Source: Hyphomicrobium_B sp001006785
GTDB lineage: Bacteria; Pseudomonadota; Alphaproteobacteria; Rhizobiales; Hyphomicrobiaceae
Assembly: GCF_001006785.1 (NCBI RefSeq)
Contig: NZ_CDHO01000003.1
Span: 868,001-932,000 of the forward strand
Length of the DNA: 64,000 nt
Direction of reading: 5' to 3'
Part shown: one piece after another, positions 53,560-62,347 of the stretch
How the letters are laid out: each line of letters begins with the position of its first letter
Position numbering within the stretch: position 1 is the stretch's first letter
The notes under the pieces: generated by a model
Database searches by the model: none
The model's input: only the letters and a program-made list of their open reading frames with translations
Told to the model about the DNA's origin: nothing
Translations under genes and position numbers: made by a program

Positions 53560-54636
53560 ATGATCAAGGTCGAGATTGATCCGATATGGCGTTTCCAGCG
53601 CGACGGCGACGCCCAATCAATGAAGATCATGCTCGAATTCCTCACCGAAATTCGCGCGACCGGAAAGATTACGGCAGCGGCCGACCGAGCCGGCGTTTCT
53701 TACCGGCATGCCTGGAACCTGATTGAGAAGTGGTCTGATTTCTTCAAGATGCCGCTCGTTATCCGCAAGCAAGGAGCGGGAACACAACTGACCGACTTCG
53801 GCGAAAAGCTGGTGTGGGCCGGACAAAGATTGGAGGCGCGGCTGCGACCGCTGCTGCAGAACCTCTCGCAAGAACTTGAAACCGAAATCAACGAGTTGCT
53901 TCCGAACGGTCCTCTGATATTGCGAGTCCATGCCAGTCACGGATTTGCCGTGCCGAAGCTTCGCGAGCTATTAGGTCGGGAACCCAAGATCGGCATCGAC
54001 TTCCGTTATGTGAGCAATCAAAACTCGCTCGCTTCTCTCGCGCACGGCGGATGCGATCTCGCCGGAATGCATTTGCCTCAAGGAAAATTACGCCAGCGCG
54101 CGATCGCCGCGAACAAGGAGTGGCTCAATCCAAACACGCACCGCGTTATTTCCCTGGTGACCAGAGAGATGGGCCTGATGGTTCAGCGCGGAAATCCACT
54201 GCAAATTTCTAATCTCGAAAGTCTTCGTAACCCGGCCGTTCGCTTCGTCAATCGCGAGCCGGATTCCGGAACCCGACTGCTGTTTGATCAACTCCTGGCG
54301 CAACATCGCATAAATACTTCGTCCATCCGAGGCTATGAGCAGTCCGAATTCACCCATGCCGCGGTCGCTGCATATGTCGCCAGCGGCTTGGCCGATGTCG
54401 CCTTTGGCGTTGAATCCGCGGCACGCCAGTTCAATCTCGACTTCGTTCCGGTCCTGACCGAGGACTACGTTTTTGTCTGCCGCAAACAGATCCTCAAATT
54501 ACCAGCGATGCAGCGCGTGCTCGAGATCATGCGCGGGAAGGAATTCCACGCCGCCATTGCGGCGCTACCGGGCTATCGCGTCAAGGACGCCGGAGCCATA
54601 AAGACAATCAGCCAAGTCTTCCGCAATTCGGTATAA
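53560..54636 (+). CDS. ModE-like regulator with PBP-like sensor domain
   Basis: A 358-residue one-component regulator. Residues about 20-95 are a ModE/LysR-type winged helix: GKITAAADRAGVSYRHAWNLIEKW matches the ModE helix-turn-helix region. Residues about 117-350 are a periplasmic-binding-protein-like domain (LILRVHASHGFA, DFRYVSNQNSLASLAHGGCDLAGMH, NREPDSGTRLLFDQLL, DVAFGVESAA), the PBP_like family often linked to molybdate or tungstate. It probably controls the upstream receptor operon through the half-site array. The ribosome-binding site is poor, and Met21 is a possible alternative start. Confidence 0.85.
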   Translation: MIKVEIDPIWRFQRDGDAQSMKIMLEFLTEIRATGKITAAADRAGVSYRHAWNLIEKWSDFFKMPLVIRKQGAGTQLTDFGEKLVWAGQRLEARLRPLLQNLSQELETEINELLPNGPLILRVHASHGFAVPKLRELLGREPKIGIDFRYVSNQNSLASLAHGGCDLAGMHLPQGKLRQRAIAANKEWLNPNTHRVISLVTREMGLMVQRGNPLQISNLESLRNPAVRFVNREPDSGTRLLFDQLLAQHRINTSSIRGYEQSEFTHAAVAAYVASGLADVAFGVESAARQFNLDFVPVLTEDYVFVCRKQILKLPAMQRVLEIMRGKEFHAAIAALPGYRVKDAGAIKTISQVFRNSV

Positions 54637-54685
54637 CGCGGCGCGCGCTCTAAAAATTTCTAACCCCTCTGGCAGGTTCACATCG

Positions 54686-55837
54686 ATGAAGGGAATGATC
54701 GCACGGCTCGGCTGGTTGGGCTCCGCGATACTCTTCATCGTGGTCGCTCTCGCAATTTTTTACGGCTCCGGTCATTTCCGCAAACATGCCTTGCGCGCGT
54801 CCATTCTTCAATCTGACCCCGCACGTCTGGAGCGCCTCGGCCGCCGGTTGATCGTCGGATACAAGGACGTCGCAAAGATCAAAGCACTCGTCGAAAAACG
54901 CGCAATCGCCGGCATATTCCTCACCACACGCAACGCTCAGGATCGCACCGCCGATCAGATCCGCTCCGAGATCGAGAGCTTGCAGGCGATCCGAAAAGCG
55001 CAAGGCTTGCCTCGCCTCATCGTTGCCGCCGATCAGGAAGGCGGTATCGTTTCGCATCTGTCGCCGCCTCTGACGGCTCAACCTTCACTTGGTGCGACGA
55101 TCTCAGACCTGAGTTCCGATGACGAACGGGAAAAGGCAGTCAAAGCGTATGCCGCGCCCCAGGCTCGCGAACTGCAGACGCTGGGCGTAAACATGAACTT
55201 CGGGCCGGTCGTCGACTTGCAGCCGTCGGCCGCTCCCGCCAACGACAGCGGAAGCCGGATCTACTCACGGGCAATTTCCAGCGATCCCGACCTCGTCGCA
55301 AAAGTTGCGGTCTGGTACTGCGAGACACTCGCAGAATTCGATGTCACGTGCACGTTGAAGCACTTCCCGGGCCTCGGGCGCGTCGCCAACGATACGCACG
55401 TCGCAGCCGGCACACTGGCGACGCCGGAACCGCAACTCGAGCGCGAGGACTGGCTGCCGTTTCAGCGCCTCAAGAACGATCCCCGTTTCGCAATGATGAT
55501 CGGCCACGTGCGCGTCGACGCGATAGATCCGACGCTCCCTGCCTCATATTCTTCAGAGGTAATCAACGGGCTGCTCCGCACGCGCTGGAAGGTCGATGCC
55601 TTGCTCGTCACCGATGATTTTGGAATGGGAGCGATCCTTGAGTCGAAAGACGGCATCGGGGAAGCGGCGATCAAGGCACTCAATGCCGGCGTCGACCTCG
55701 TGCTGCTGTCCAACTCTGACAAGCATTTCGATACCGTGATGACGGCTCTGGTCGCCGCGGATAGCGGAGGCCTCATCCGCAAGGACTTGGAATCAGAGAC
55801 TTTTCGCAGGCTTGTTCGCGCGTCAAAGCACCCTTAG
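54686..55837 (+). CDS. NagZ-like glycoside hydrolase family 3 protein
   Basis: A 383-residue protein with an N-terminal membrane anchor or uncleaved signal (LGSAILFIVVALAIFYGSG) and a GH3 (beta-N-acetylhexosaminidase) TIM barrel. The sequence has VAADQEGGIVSHL, MNFGPVVDLQP, KHFPGLGRVANDTHV, and the nucleophile Asp310 in LLVTDDFGMGA. NagZ cleaves GlcNAc from anhydromuropeptides and is normally cytoplasmic, with KHFPGHG; here the loop is KHFPGLG, but the D-T-H acid/base pair survives. The anchor puts the domain in the periplasm. It could act on peptidoglycan fragments or another hexosaminide. Confidence 0.85.
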   Translation: MKGMIARLGWLGSAILFIVVALAIFYGSGHFRKHALRASILQSDPARLERLGRRLIVGYKDVAKIKALVEKRAIAGIFLTTRNAQDRTADQIRSEIESLQAIRKAQGLPRLIVAADQEGGIVSHLSPPLTAQPSLGATISDLSSDDEREKAVKAYAAPQARELQTLGVNMNFGPVVDLQPSAAPANDSGSRIYSRAISSDPDLVAKVAVWYCETLAEFDVTCTLKHFPGLGRVANDTHVAAGTLATPEPQLEREDWLPFQRLKNDPRFAMMIGHVRVDAIDPTLPASYSSEVINGLLRTRWKVDALLVTDDFGMGAILESKDGIGEAAIKALNAGVDLVLLSNSDKHFDTVMTALVAADSGGLIRKDLESETFRRLVRASKHP

Positions 55838-55995
55838 CCCACGCCGCGCCGATGTTCTGGCGCCAGATCGTCCGTATCCGTTGTTTCTTCCACTCGATCC
55901 AAAAATCCCTTTCATAAAGTCACTGTGTTGTGGATCAAACGATCCACCCCATTCCGAATCACTAATAATCGCTCCGTGCATTTGCGGAGCGCGGC

Positions 55996-57381
55996 ATGCT
56001 GGGCAAATCTCTTTCGGACGCCACCGAATACGTCGAACGAAGAACGGCTGCTGCGGCGGTCACAGCTCGCGACGCGCTTCTGCCTGTCGCGTTCACGTTC
56101 GCTCTGATGTCGCTCGTCGCCCCCAAGTTCAGCCACACCCTATTGCCGGCCGCATTCGCTTGTCTTGTGCTGTTACACGGTCGATCGGCCGCCCGTCAGA
56201 CGACTGCACAGCCGATGTCCTTCGGCTCCGGTTTCACGCCCATTTATTTTATTGCTGCGGCCCTGTACTTGTTCGCTCGCGCAGTGACGGCGCCACAACC
56301 AGCAAGCGCTTTAGCGCTACTTGCCGTTTTTGGCGCGTTCCTGACGATGGCCTGGCAGATGAGCCGTACGCTCACCGGGCTTCATCCGATTGATCAGCGA
56401 AAACTCTCTCAAGGTCTTCTGGCTGGAACCTTGGTCGGCGCCGTGTATCTCGTTGCCGAACTCTTGACCTCGCAATCCATCGTCACATCAATTCTCAATC
56501 ATGTGCCCTTGCTGGCCGGCGGACGAAAAGGCCATTTCATAATCGCAGACGATAGGATCCAATCCGTCCGCACGTACGTTTTCAATCGCAACATCGGCGT
56601 TTTGAACCTGCTCTTCTGGCCAGTTCTGCTCATCGCAGCGAACGAGGCCGAACGCTTGAAGGACCTCAAAAGCAAGCTCTGCGTCTATGGCCTGTTTTTC
56701 GCGACGTTCTGCGCAACCTTCCTGTCGGTCCATAAGACATCGAAGGTCGCGCTGGTGTTTGCCTGCGCCGTTTTTGTTCTGAGCAAACTATCGAAGCGGG
56801 CGGCGCTATCGGCAATGACCGTCATCTGGATTCTGGCAACGCTGGCTGTCGTCCCCGCATCCCGCATCGCCTACGACAACGGCCTACAAAATTCCACGGT
56901 GCTCGCCGGATCGGCGCGAGCCCGCATCGTCATCTGGAATTTCGAAGCCCAACAGATTCCCGAGGCCTGGCTATTCGGCCGGGGGATCCAAAGCGTGATA
57001 TACTACGACCAGCTCCAAGCTCCGACCGCGACCGTCGTTCCTGGCGAGCTGAGCGCGCAACGCAATGGTCACCACTCGCACAACATCTACCTGCAAATCT
57101 GGTACGAGCTGGGCGCTGTCGGAGCGCTGCTGTTCTCGATCGCCGGTCTCCTGATTTTGCGGCGAATAGCATCGATGCCCGCCCGATCGTTCCCGTTTGC
57201 GATCGCAGCGTTCGCCTCAGTAACCGCCATCATGGCATTCAGCTGGGGCCTCTGGCAGCACTGGTATTTTGCGGCGGTATGTATGAGCGCAGCTGTTCTG
57301 GCGTTGGCCAGCACGGGCGAGAGAACAGGCGGAATGCGCGGAGCTGCGGAAACGCCTTCGCGAACAACCTCACAGGCTTGA
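55996..57381 (+). CDS. O-antigen ligase-like membrane protein
   Basis: A 461-residue polytopic protein with about ten hydrophobic segments and a Wzy/O-antigen ligase signature near the C-terminus: a large periplasmic loop carrying GHHSHNIYLQIWYELGAVGALLF, typical of the Wzy_C domain. Arg/His residues in such loops bind the lipid-linked glycan. It could attach O-antigen to lipid A core or ligate another surface glycan. The lone position, with no glycosyltransferase cluster nearby, prevents a finer call. It is 158 bp after the GH3 gene. Confidence 0.85.
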   Translation: MLGKSLSDATEYVERRTAAAAVTARDALLPVAFTFALMSLVAPKFSHTLLPAAFACLVLLHGRSAARQTTAQPMSFGSGFTPIYFIAAALYLFARAVTAPQPASALALLAVFGAFLTMAWQMSRTLTGLHPIDQRKLSQGLLAGTLVGAVYLVAELLTSQSIVTSILNHVPLLAGGRKGHFIIADDRIQSVRTYVFNRNIGVLNLLFWPVLLIAANEAERLKDLKSKLCVYGLFFATFCATFLSVHKTSKVALVFACAVFVLSKLSKRAALSAMTVIWILATLAVVPASRIAYDNGLQNSTVLAGSARARIVIWNFEAQQIPEAWLFGRGIQSVIYYDQLQAPTATVVPGELSAQRNGHHSHNIYLQIWYELGAVGALLFSIAGLLILRRIASMPARSFPFAIAAFASVTAIMAFSWGLWQHWYFAAVCMSAAVLALASTGERTGGMRGAAETPSRTTSQA

Positions 57382-57456
57382 CGAAAAGATACTTCCGGCT
57401 GGGCCGCATCCCGGCTCGAATAAACCGTTGCCGAGCCGGATGGCCAAATATGCCGT

Positions 57457-57542
57457 TGGTGCCTCAGGAGGGACTCGAACCCCCACACCCTTGCGAGTAG
57501 CAGATTTTGAGTCTGCCGCGTCTACCGTTCCGCCACTGAGGC
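57457..57542 (-). tRNA. tRNA-Leu (anticodon CAA)
   Basis: The minus strand folds as a class II tRNA of 86 nt. The acceptor GCCTCAG pairs with CTGAGGC, the anticodon stem-loop is GCAGA-CTCAAAA-TCTGC with CAA in place, and there is a variable arm and a GGTTCGAGTCC T-loop. The CCA end is encoded. It reads UUG codons. Confidence 0.97.
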
Positions 57543-57613
57543 TTAGCCGCCCGAAACGAGCGGAAGGGGCGATCTATACCGGCCTGCACGCCTGCGTCAA
57601 CGCGTGAGACAGG

Positions 57614-58006
57614 CTATTTCAGCGTATGAGTGACGCGGCCCGTTCCGTGGTGGTGCTCCACGACCTGAATTTCGTCGCCAACCTTGATGCCGCGCGACTT
57701 GTAAGCCAGCACGCGGATCAGCGGCCCGTGATCGAGTTGAACGATCACGTTTTCTCCTTCGGCCTCGGCCACGCTCGATTTCGTCACCAACGGCTCGATG
57801 TCGGTCACCTTGCCATGGACGTCTTTGTTGTCGACCTTCGTGTCGAGCGTCTCATATCCAAAGGCCAGCCCGATCGCCGCGACAATGCCGAGACCAATTC
57901 CGAGGTACTTCGCACGATCGAGCCATATGGCTCGATCCAGTCGCCGCCGAACATCTTCGCGCACGGGTCTCTCCCTTGAAGCCGAGCCGCCTGTATCAGA
58001 ACTCAC
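57614..58006 (-). CDS. Small single-pass membrane protein
   Basis: A 130-residue protein I do not recognise. A charged N-terminus (RPVREDVRRRLDRAIWLDRAK) is followed by one membrane helix (YLGIGLGIVAAIGLAFGY), then a beta-rich domain with GENVIVQLDHGPLIRVLAYKSRGIKVGDEIQVVEHH, which has an OB-like or NfeD-like strand pattern. It starts with GTG at 58006; no ATG is available in frame. It lies 72 bp after the tRNA in the transcription direction reversed, and it is separate from ecm. Reality is supported by the coherent topology. Confidence 0.65.
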   Translation of the reverse strand: MSSDTGGSASRERPVREDVRRRLDRAIWLDRAKYLGIGLGIVAAIGLAFGYETLDTKVDNKDVHGKVTDIEPLVTKSSVAEAEGENVIVQLDHGPLIRVLAYKSRGIKVGDEIQVVEHHHGTGRVTHTLK

Positions 58007-58159
58007 CGCGCCATGTCATCCACTGCATGGGGGTAAATCTATGATCGGCGACGCCGCGTGGCCGCCGGGCCTGAGAACGTCATCGCCCGGCGCGGCAAAT
58101 CCACGATAAAAATCAAAGCGAGAATAAAGGCGCGTTAGCCCCGCCCGATCGGTACGGCC

Positions 58160-60175
58160 TCAAGCCGCCGCACTGGTGTGCTGGTCAACCAGCTGGACGA
58201 TATCCGCCATGATGTCGTTCAGCTGGAAGTCTTTCGGCGTGTAGACGGCCGCAACACCGAACGCTTTCAAGGCCTTCTCGTCTGCTGGCGGAATGATGCC
58301 GCCGACGATCACCGGCACATCGTCGAGGCCTTCCTTGCGCATCCGCTCCATGACGTCCTTGACGAGCGGCACATGCGACCCCGACAGGATCGACAATCCG
58401 ACGACGTGCACCGCTTCGTCGACGGCGGCGCGCACGATCTGCGCGGGCGTCAGCCGGATACCCTCGTAGACCACTTCCATGCCGACGTCGCGGGCACGGA
58501 CGGCGATCTGCTCGGCGCCATTTGAATGGCCATCGAGACCCGGCTTGCCGACAAGAAACTTGATGCGGCGTCCGAGGCGATCGGACACCTCGTTCACGGA
58601 CTCGCGAACGGTTGCAAGCTGCGAACCCTCGCGCACGACGGCCGCCTGCGCGACGCCGGTCGGGGCACGGTATTCGCCGAAGACCTTGCGGAGCGTCGTG
58701 CCCCACTCGCCCGTCGTGACACCGGCTTTCGCGGCGGCGATGGACGAATCCATGATGTTTATGCCTTCTTTCGCCGCCCGCTCGACCTCTGCCAGCGCCG
58801 CCGCAACCTTCTTGGCGTCGCGATTGGCTTTCCAGGCCTTGAGGCGCCCGATCTGCTCGGCTTCGACAGCAGGATCGACGACCATGATCGCATCCGTTCC
58901 GCCCGACAGCGGCGACGGCTCTGTTTCCTTGAACCGGTTGACGCCGACGACGGTCAACTCGCCGCTTTCGATCTGCGAAAGCCGGCCCGTACCGCTTTCG
59001 ACGAGCCTGCGCTTCATGTAGTCGATAGCCGCGACCGCGCCGCCCATCTTGTCGATCGTCGCAAGCTCGGCCTTGGCCTCTTCTTTCAGCGCCGCGACCT
59101 TCTTCGCGATCTCGACCGACCCGTCGAAAATATCGCCATATTCCAGCAGATCCGTCTCATACGCCACGATCTGCTGCATGCGGAGCGACCATTGCTGATC
59201 CCACGGCCGCGGCAATCCCAGCGCTTCATTCCAGGCGGGCAACTGAACGGCGCGAGCACGCGCGTTTTTCGACAGCGTGACGGCCAGCATTTCCAGCAGA
59301 ATACGATAGACGTTGTTCTCAGCCTGCGGCTCGGTGAGGCCGAGCGAGTTGACCTGCACGCCATAGCGGAAACGCCGGTGCTTGGGGTCTTCGACGCCAT
59401 AGCGATCGCGCGCGATCTCGTCCCAAAGCTCGTTGAACGCGCGCATCTTGCACATCTCGGTGATGAAGCGCATGCCCGCGTTCACGAAAAACGAAATGCG
59501 GCCGACCACGTTGCCGAATTCTTCCGGCGGCACCTCTCCCGATGCCTTGACGGTGTCGAGCACGGCGATGGCCGTCGCCAGCGCGTAGGCGAGTTCCTGC
59601 ACGGGCGAGGCGCCGGCTTCCTGCAAGTGGTACGAACAGACGTTCGTCGGATTCCACTTCGGCACGTTCTTCGTCGAAAAGACGATCGTGTCCTTGATCA
59701 GCCGGAGCGACGGCTGCGGCGGAAACACGTAGGTGCCGCGCGACAGATATTCCTTGATGATGTCATTCTGGATCGTGCCGGTAAGCTTCAGCCGCGATGC
59801 ACCCGTCTGGTCGGCGACGGCGATATAAAGCGACAGCAGCCACGCGGCGGTCGCGTTGATCGTCATCGACGTGTTCATCTGGTCGAGCGGAATGCCGTCG
59901 AGCAGCGTCAGCATATCGCCGAGATGCGAGACCGGAACGCCGACCTTGCCGACTTCGCCGCGCGCCAGCTCGTGATCGGAATCGTAGCCCGTCTGCGTCG
60001 GAAGATCGAAAGCGATCGACAGGCCCGTCTGACCCTTGGCCAGGTTTTTCTTATAAAGCTCATTAGACTTTGCCGCGGTCGAGTGCCCGGCATAGGTCCG
60101 AAACAGCCAAGGCTTCTCGCGCTCGACCTTGCCGTCTTTTGCTTTGGCTGGACTTGCAGTCTTGGATTCGGACAT
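58160..60175 (-). CDS. ecm: Ethylmalonyl-CoA mutase
   Basis: Ecm (MeaA in Methylorubrum) is a B12-dependent mutase that converts (2R)-ethylmalonyl-CoA to (2S)-methylsuccinyl-CoA in the ethylmalonyl-CoA pathway. The 671-residue protein has the mutase barrel (FRTYAGHSTAAKSNELYKK at the N-terminus; GLSIAFDLPTQTGYDSDHELARGEVGKVGV covers the active-site region) and a C-terminal cobalamin-binding domain with DGHSNGAEQ near residue 545 (the DxHxxG motif). It is shorter than typical methylmalonyl-CoA mutase and carries both domains in one chain. ccr is divergent, 767 bp upstream, with a small gene between. Confidence 0.95.
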   Translation of the reverse strand: MSESKTASPAKAKDGKVEREKPWLFRTYAGHSTAAKSNELYKKNLAKGQTGLSIAFDLPTQTGYDSDHELARGEVGKVGVPVSHLGDMLTLLDGIPLDQMNTSMTINATAAWLLSLYIAVADQTGASRLKLTGTIQNDIIKEYLSRGTYVFPPQPSLRLIKDTIVFSTKNVPKWNPTNVCSYHLQEAGASPVQELAYALATAIAVLDTVKASGEVPPEEFGNVVGRISFFVNAGMRFITEMCKMRAFNELWDEIARDRYGVEDPKHRRFRYGVQVNSLGLTEPQAENNVYRILLEMLAVTLSKNARARAVQLPAWNEALGLPRPWDQQWSLRMQQIVAYETDLLEYGDIFDGSVEIAKKVAALKEEAKAELATIDKMGGAVAAIDYMKRRLVESGTGRLSQIESGELTVVGVNRFKETEPSPLSGGTDAIMVVDPAVEAEQIGRLKAWKANRDAKKVAAALAEVERAAKEGINIMDSSIAAAKAGVTTGEWGTTLRKVFGEYRAPTGVAQAAVVREGSQLATVRESVNEVSDRLGRRIKFLVGKPGLDGHSNGAEQIAVRARDVGMEVVYEGIRLTPAQIVRAAVDEAVHVVGLSILSGSHVPLVKDVMERMRKEGLDDVPVIVGGIIPPADEKALKAFGVAAVYTPKDFQLNDIMADIVQLVDQHTSAAA

Positions 60176-60250
60176 GCGAACGGCGTCTCTCGGCTCAGGA
60201 ACAGTCGCTAGGATCAGGGGCTGTAAGGTAATAGAATGTCGCGGAAACGC

Positions 60251-60274
60251 AAAAACGGCAGTTCGCCGCGTTTT
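60251..60274 (-). terminator. Weak terminator before ecm
   Basis: On the minus strand AAAACGCGGC, a 5-nt loop and GCCGTTTTT form a bulged stem with a T-run, in the 136-bp gap between the small membrane protein gene and ecm. It may separate the two transcripts. Confidence 0.45.
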
Positions 60275-60311
60275 GCCGACTTGATAACGCCCGGCTTATA
60301 CCAAAATCAAG

Positions 60312-60686
60312 CTATCGGTTCGACGGCAAGCGCCGGGTCGGTGAATGGGCGGCGACCGGCTCGATACGCGCGCGGCGCGCCTGATGTTCGAGCAACAGCG
60401 CCCAGAGCCATTTGACACTTACAATCACGAGGAGTGCGGCCACCACCCCGACCGCCACGGTCGCGGCGGTATTGGTATCGCGATCATAAGTCAGCGAGAC
60501 CATCGCCCTCCGAAATCCGATCGGAGCCAGAATGCCTCCGAGCAGCAAAAACGGCACGGACACAATGGCCAGCACCGGCGCGTTCACGATTTCCCGGATG
60601 AACCAGAAAACGGCGGCCGCGAACGCGATAGCGATATAGAACGTGAACGCGTCAGTTTCTCTGATCTGCCACAGCAGGTCTTGCAT
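60312..60686 (-). CDS. Small membrane protein between ecm and ccr
   Basis: A 124-residue protein with three predicted membrane helices (FTFYIAIAFAAAVFWFI, VLAIVSVPFLLLGGILAPIGF, AATVAVGVVAALLVIVSVKWLWALLL) and a basic C-terminal tail. I do not recognise it. It lies in the divergent region between ccr and ecm, with the ecm transcript direction. The start at 60686 is the first ATG. Whether it has any link to the pathway is unclear. Confidence 0.6.
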   Translation of the reverse strand: MQDLLWQIRETDAFTFYIAIAFAAAVFWFIREIVNAPVLAIVSVPFLLLGGILAPIGFRRAMVSLTYDRDTNTAATVAVGVVAALLVIVSVKWLWALLLEHQARRARIEPVAAHSPTRRLPSNR

Positions 60687-60942
60687 GTCGGATCATCCGG
60701 TCGAAAGGCGTGCGGCGAATGTGCGGGTGGCAAAAAGTATCAGTTCTTGTACACGCTAAAACCTAGACGTCCCCGGTTAAGGAGTTCTTGATCCTCGGTT
60801 AACGTCAGGTTTGAGCCCCCTTCATTGCAGCGCAAAAACGTGCTTCATACTGCGACCCCCTTTACCGGACCGCAGGGGAAGCGCGAAGAAGACGAGCCAG
60901 AACGGCCCCTCATCGCGGGGAAAGTCGGGAGAAGCAATATCA

Positions 60943-62262
60943 ATGGCGAGCCAAAACGTGGCAACGAAAAATGAGGCGGCGGCCGCTGCCCACCCGCTAG
61001 AGGCAGGGGTCAAGAAAGACCTCTACGAGATCGGCGAGATCCCGCCTCTCGGACACGTACCAAAGAATATGTACGCCTGGACGATCCGCAAGGAACGGGA
61101 AGGCGAACCCGATAAAGCCATGCAGGTCGAGGTCGTTCCGACGTGGCAGCTCGACAGCCACGACGTGCTGGTTCTCGTTATGGCGGCGGGCGTGAACTAC
61201 AACGGCGTCTGGGCCTCGCTCGGCAAGCCGATTTCGATGTTCGACGTTCACAAGCAGCCCTACCACATTGCGGGCTCGGATGCGTCCGGCATCGTCTGGG
61301 CCGTCGGCTCCAAGGTGAAGCGCTGGAAGGTCGGCGATGAGGTTGTCGTTCATTGCAATCAGGACGACGGCGACGACGAGGAATGCAACGGCGGCGATCC
61401 CATGTTTTCGCCGAGCCAGCGCATCTGGGGCTACGAGACCCCGGATGGGTCGTTCGCGCAGTTCTGCCGCGTACAGGACCGCCAGCTTCTCGAGCGTCCG
61501 AAACATCTGACCTGGGAAGAGAGCGCTTGCTACACGCTTACGCTCGCGACGGCCTACCGCATGTTGTTCGGCCATCGTCCGCACGTGCTGCGGCCCGGCC
61601 ATAACGTGCTCGTCTGGGGCGCTGCAGGCGGCCTTGGCGCATTCGCCGTACAGCTTTGCGCGACATCGGGCGCGAACGCCATCGGCGTCGTGTCGGATGA
61701 CGATAAGCGAGACTTTGTCATGCAGTTGGGCGCCAAGGGCGTCATCAACCGCAAAAACTTCAAGTGCTGGGGCCAGCTGCCGAAGGTCAATTCGCCCGAG
61801 TACAATGTTTGGCTGAAGGAGATGCGCAACTTCGGCAAGGCGATTTGGGACATCACCGGCAAAGGCGTGAACGTCGATTGCGTGTTCGAGCATCCCGGCG
61901 AAACAACGATCCCCGTCTCGGTGCAGGTCGTGAAGCGCGGCGGCATGGTCGTCATTTGCGCCGGCACCACCGGCTACAATCTGACGATGGACGCGCGCTA
62001 TTTGTGGATGCATCAGAAGCGCGTCCAGGGCTCGCACTTCGCGAACCTCGCGCAGGCTTCGCAGGCCAACAAGCTCGTCGTCGAGCGCCGCATCGATCCC
62101 TGCATGTCGGAAGTTCTGTCTTGGGAGCAGATCCCCAAGGCGCACATGCGGATGATGCGTAACGAGCATAAACCCGGCAACATGGCCGTTCTTGTCTCGG
62201 CTCCGACGACTGGACTTCGCACGCTCGAGGACGTCATCGAAGCCGGTCCCCGGCTAGGCTAA
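60943..62262 (+). CDS. ccr: Crotonyl-CoA carboxylase/reductase
   Basis: Ccr reductively carboxylates crotonyl-CoA with CO2 and NADPH to (2S)-ethylmalonyl-CoA, the defining step of the ethylmalonyl-CoA pathway. The 439-residue medium-chain dehydrogenase-fold protein has DLYEIGEIPPLGHVPKNMYAW, the GSDASGIVWAVG region, CNQDDGDDEECNGGDPM (a Ccr insert), and the NADPH loop VWGAAGGLGAFAVQL. The start at 60943 has GGAG upstream and the usual N-terminus; the longer frame back to 60811 is unlikely. Confidence 0.97.
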   Translation: MASQNVATKNEAAAAAHPLEAGVKKDLYEIGEIPPLGHVPKNMYAWTIRKEREGEPDKAMQVEVVPTWQLDSHDVLVLVMAAGVNYNGVWASLGKPISMFDVHKQPYHIAGSDASGIVWAVGSKVKRWKVGDEVVVHCNQDDGDDEECNGGDPMFSPSQRIWGYETPDGSFAQFCRVQDRQLLERPKHLTWEESACYTLTLATAYRMLFGHRPHVLRPGHNVLVWGAAGGLGAFAVQLCATSGANAIGVVSDDDKRDFVMQLGAKGVINRKNFKCWGQLPKVNSPEYNVWLKEMRNFGKAIWDITGKGVNVDCVFEHPGETTIPVSVQVVKRGGMVVICAGTTGYNLTMDARYLWMHQKRVQGSHFANLAQASQANKLVVERRIDPCMSEVLSWEQIPKAHMRMMRNEHKPGNMAVLVSAPTTGLRTLEDVIEAGPRLG

Positions 62263-62305
62263 GGCGCCCGCGCCAAGGCTTATGCATCGGCCCTAAACGA
62301 ATGCT

Positions 62306-62335
62306 CTATCCCCTCCCCTCGACGGGAGGGGATAG
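62306..62335. terminator. Hairpin between ccr and YihY gene
   Basis: CTATCCCCTCCC, a 6-nt loop and GGGAGGGGATAG form a perfect 12-bp stem between the convergent ccr and YihY-family genes. No T-run is present on either side, so it may act as a bidirectional mRNA end signal or a structured barrier. Confidence 0.55.
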
Positions 62336-62347
62336 ATCCCCAAGCTC

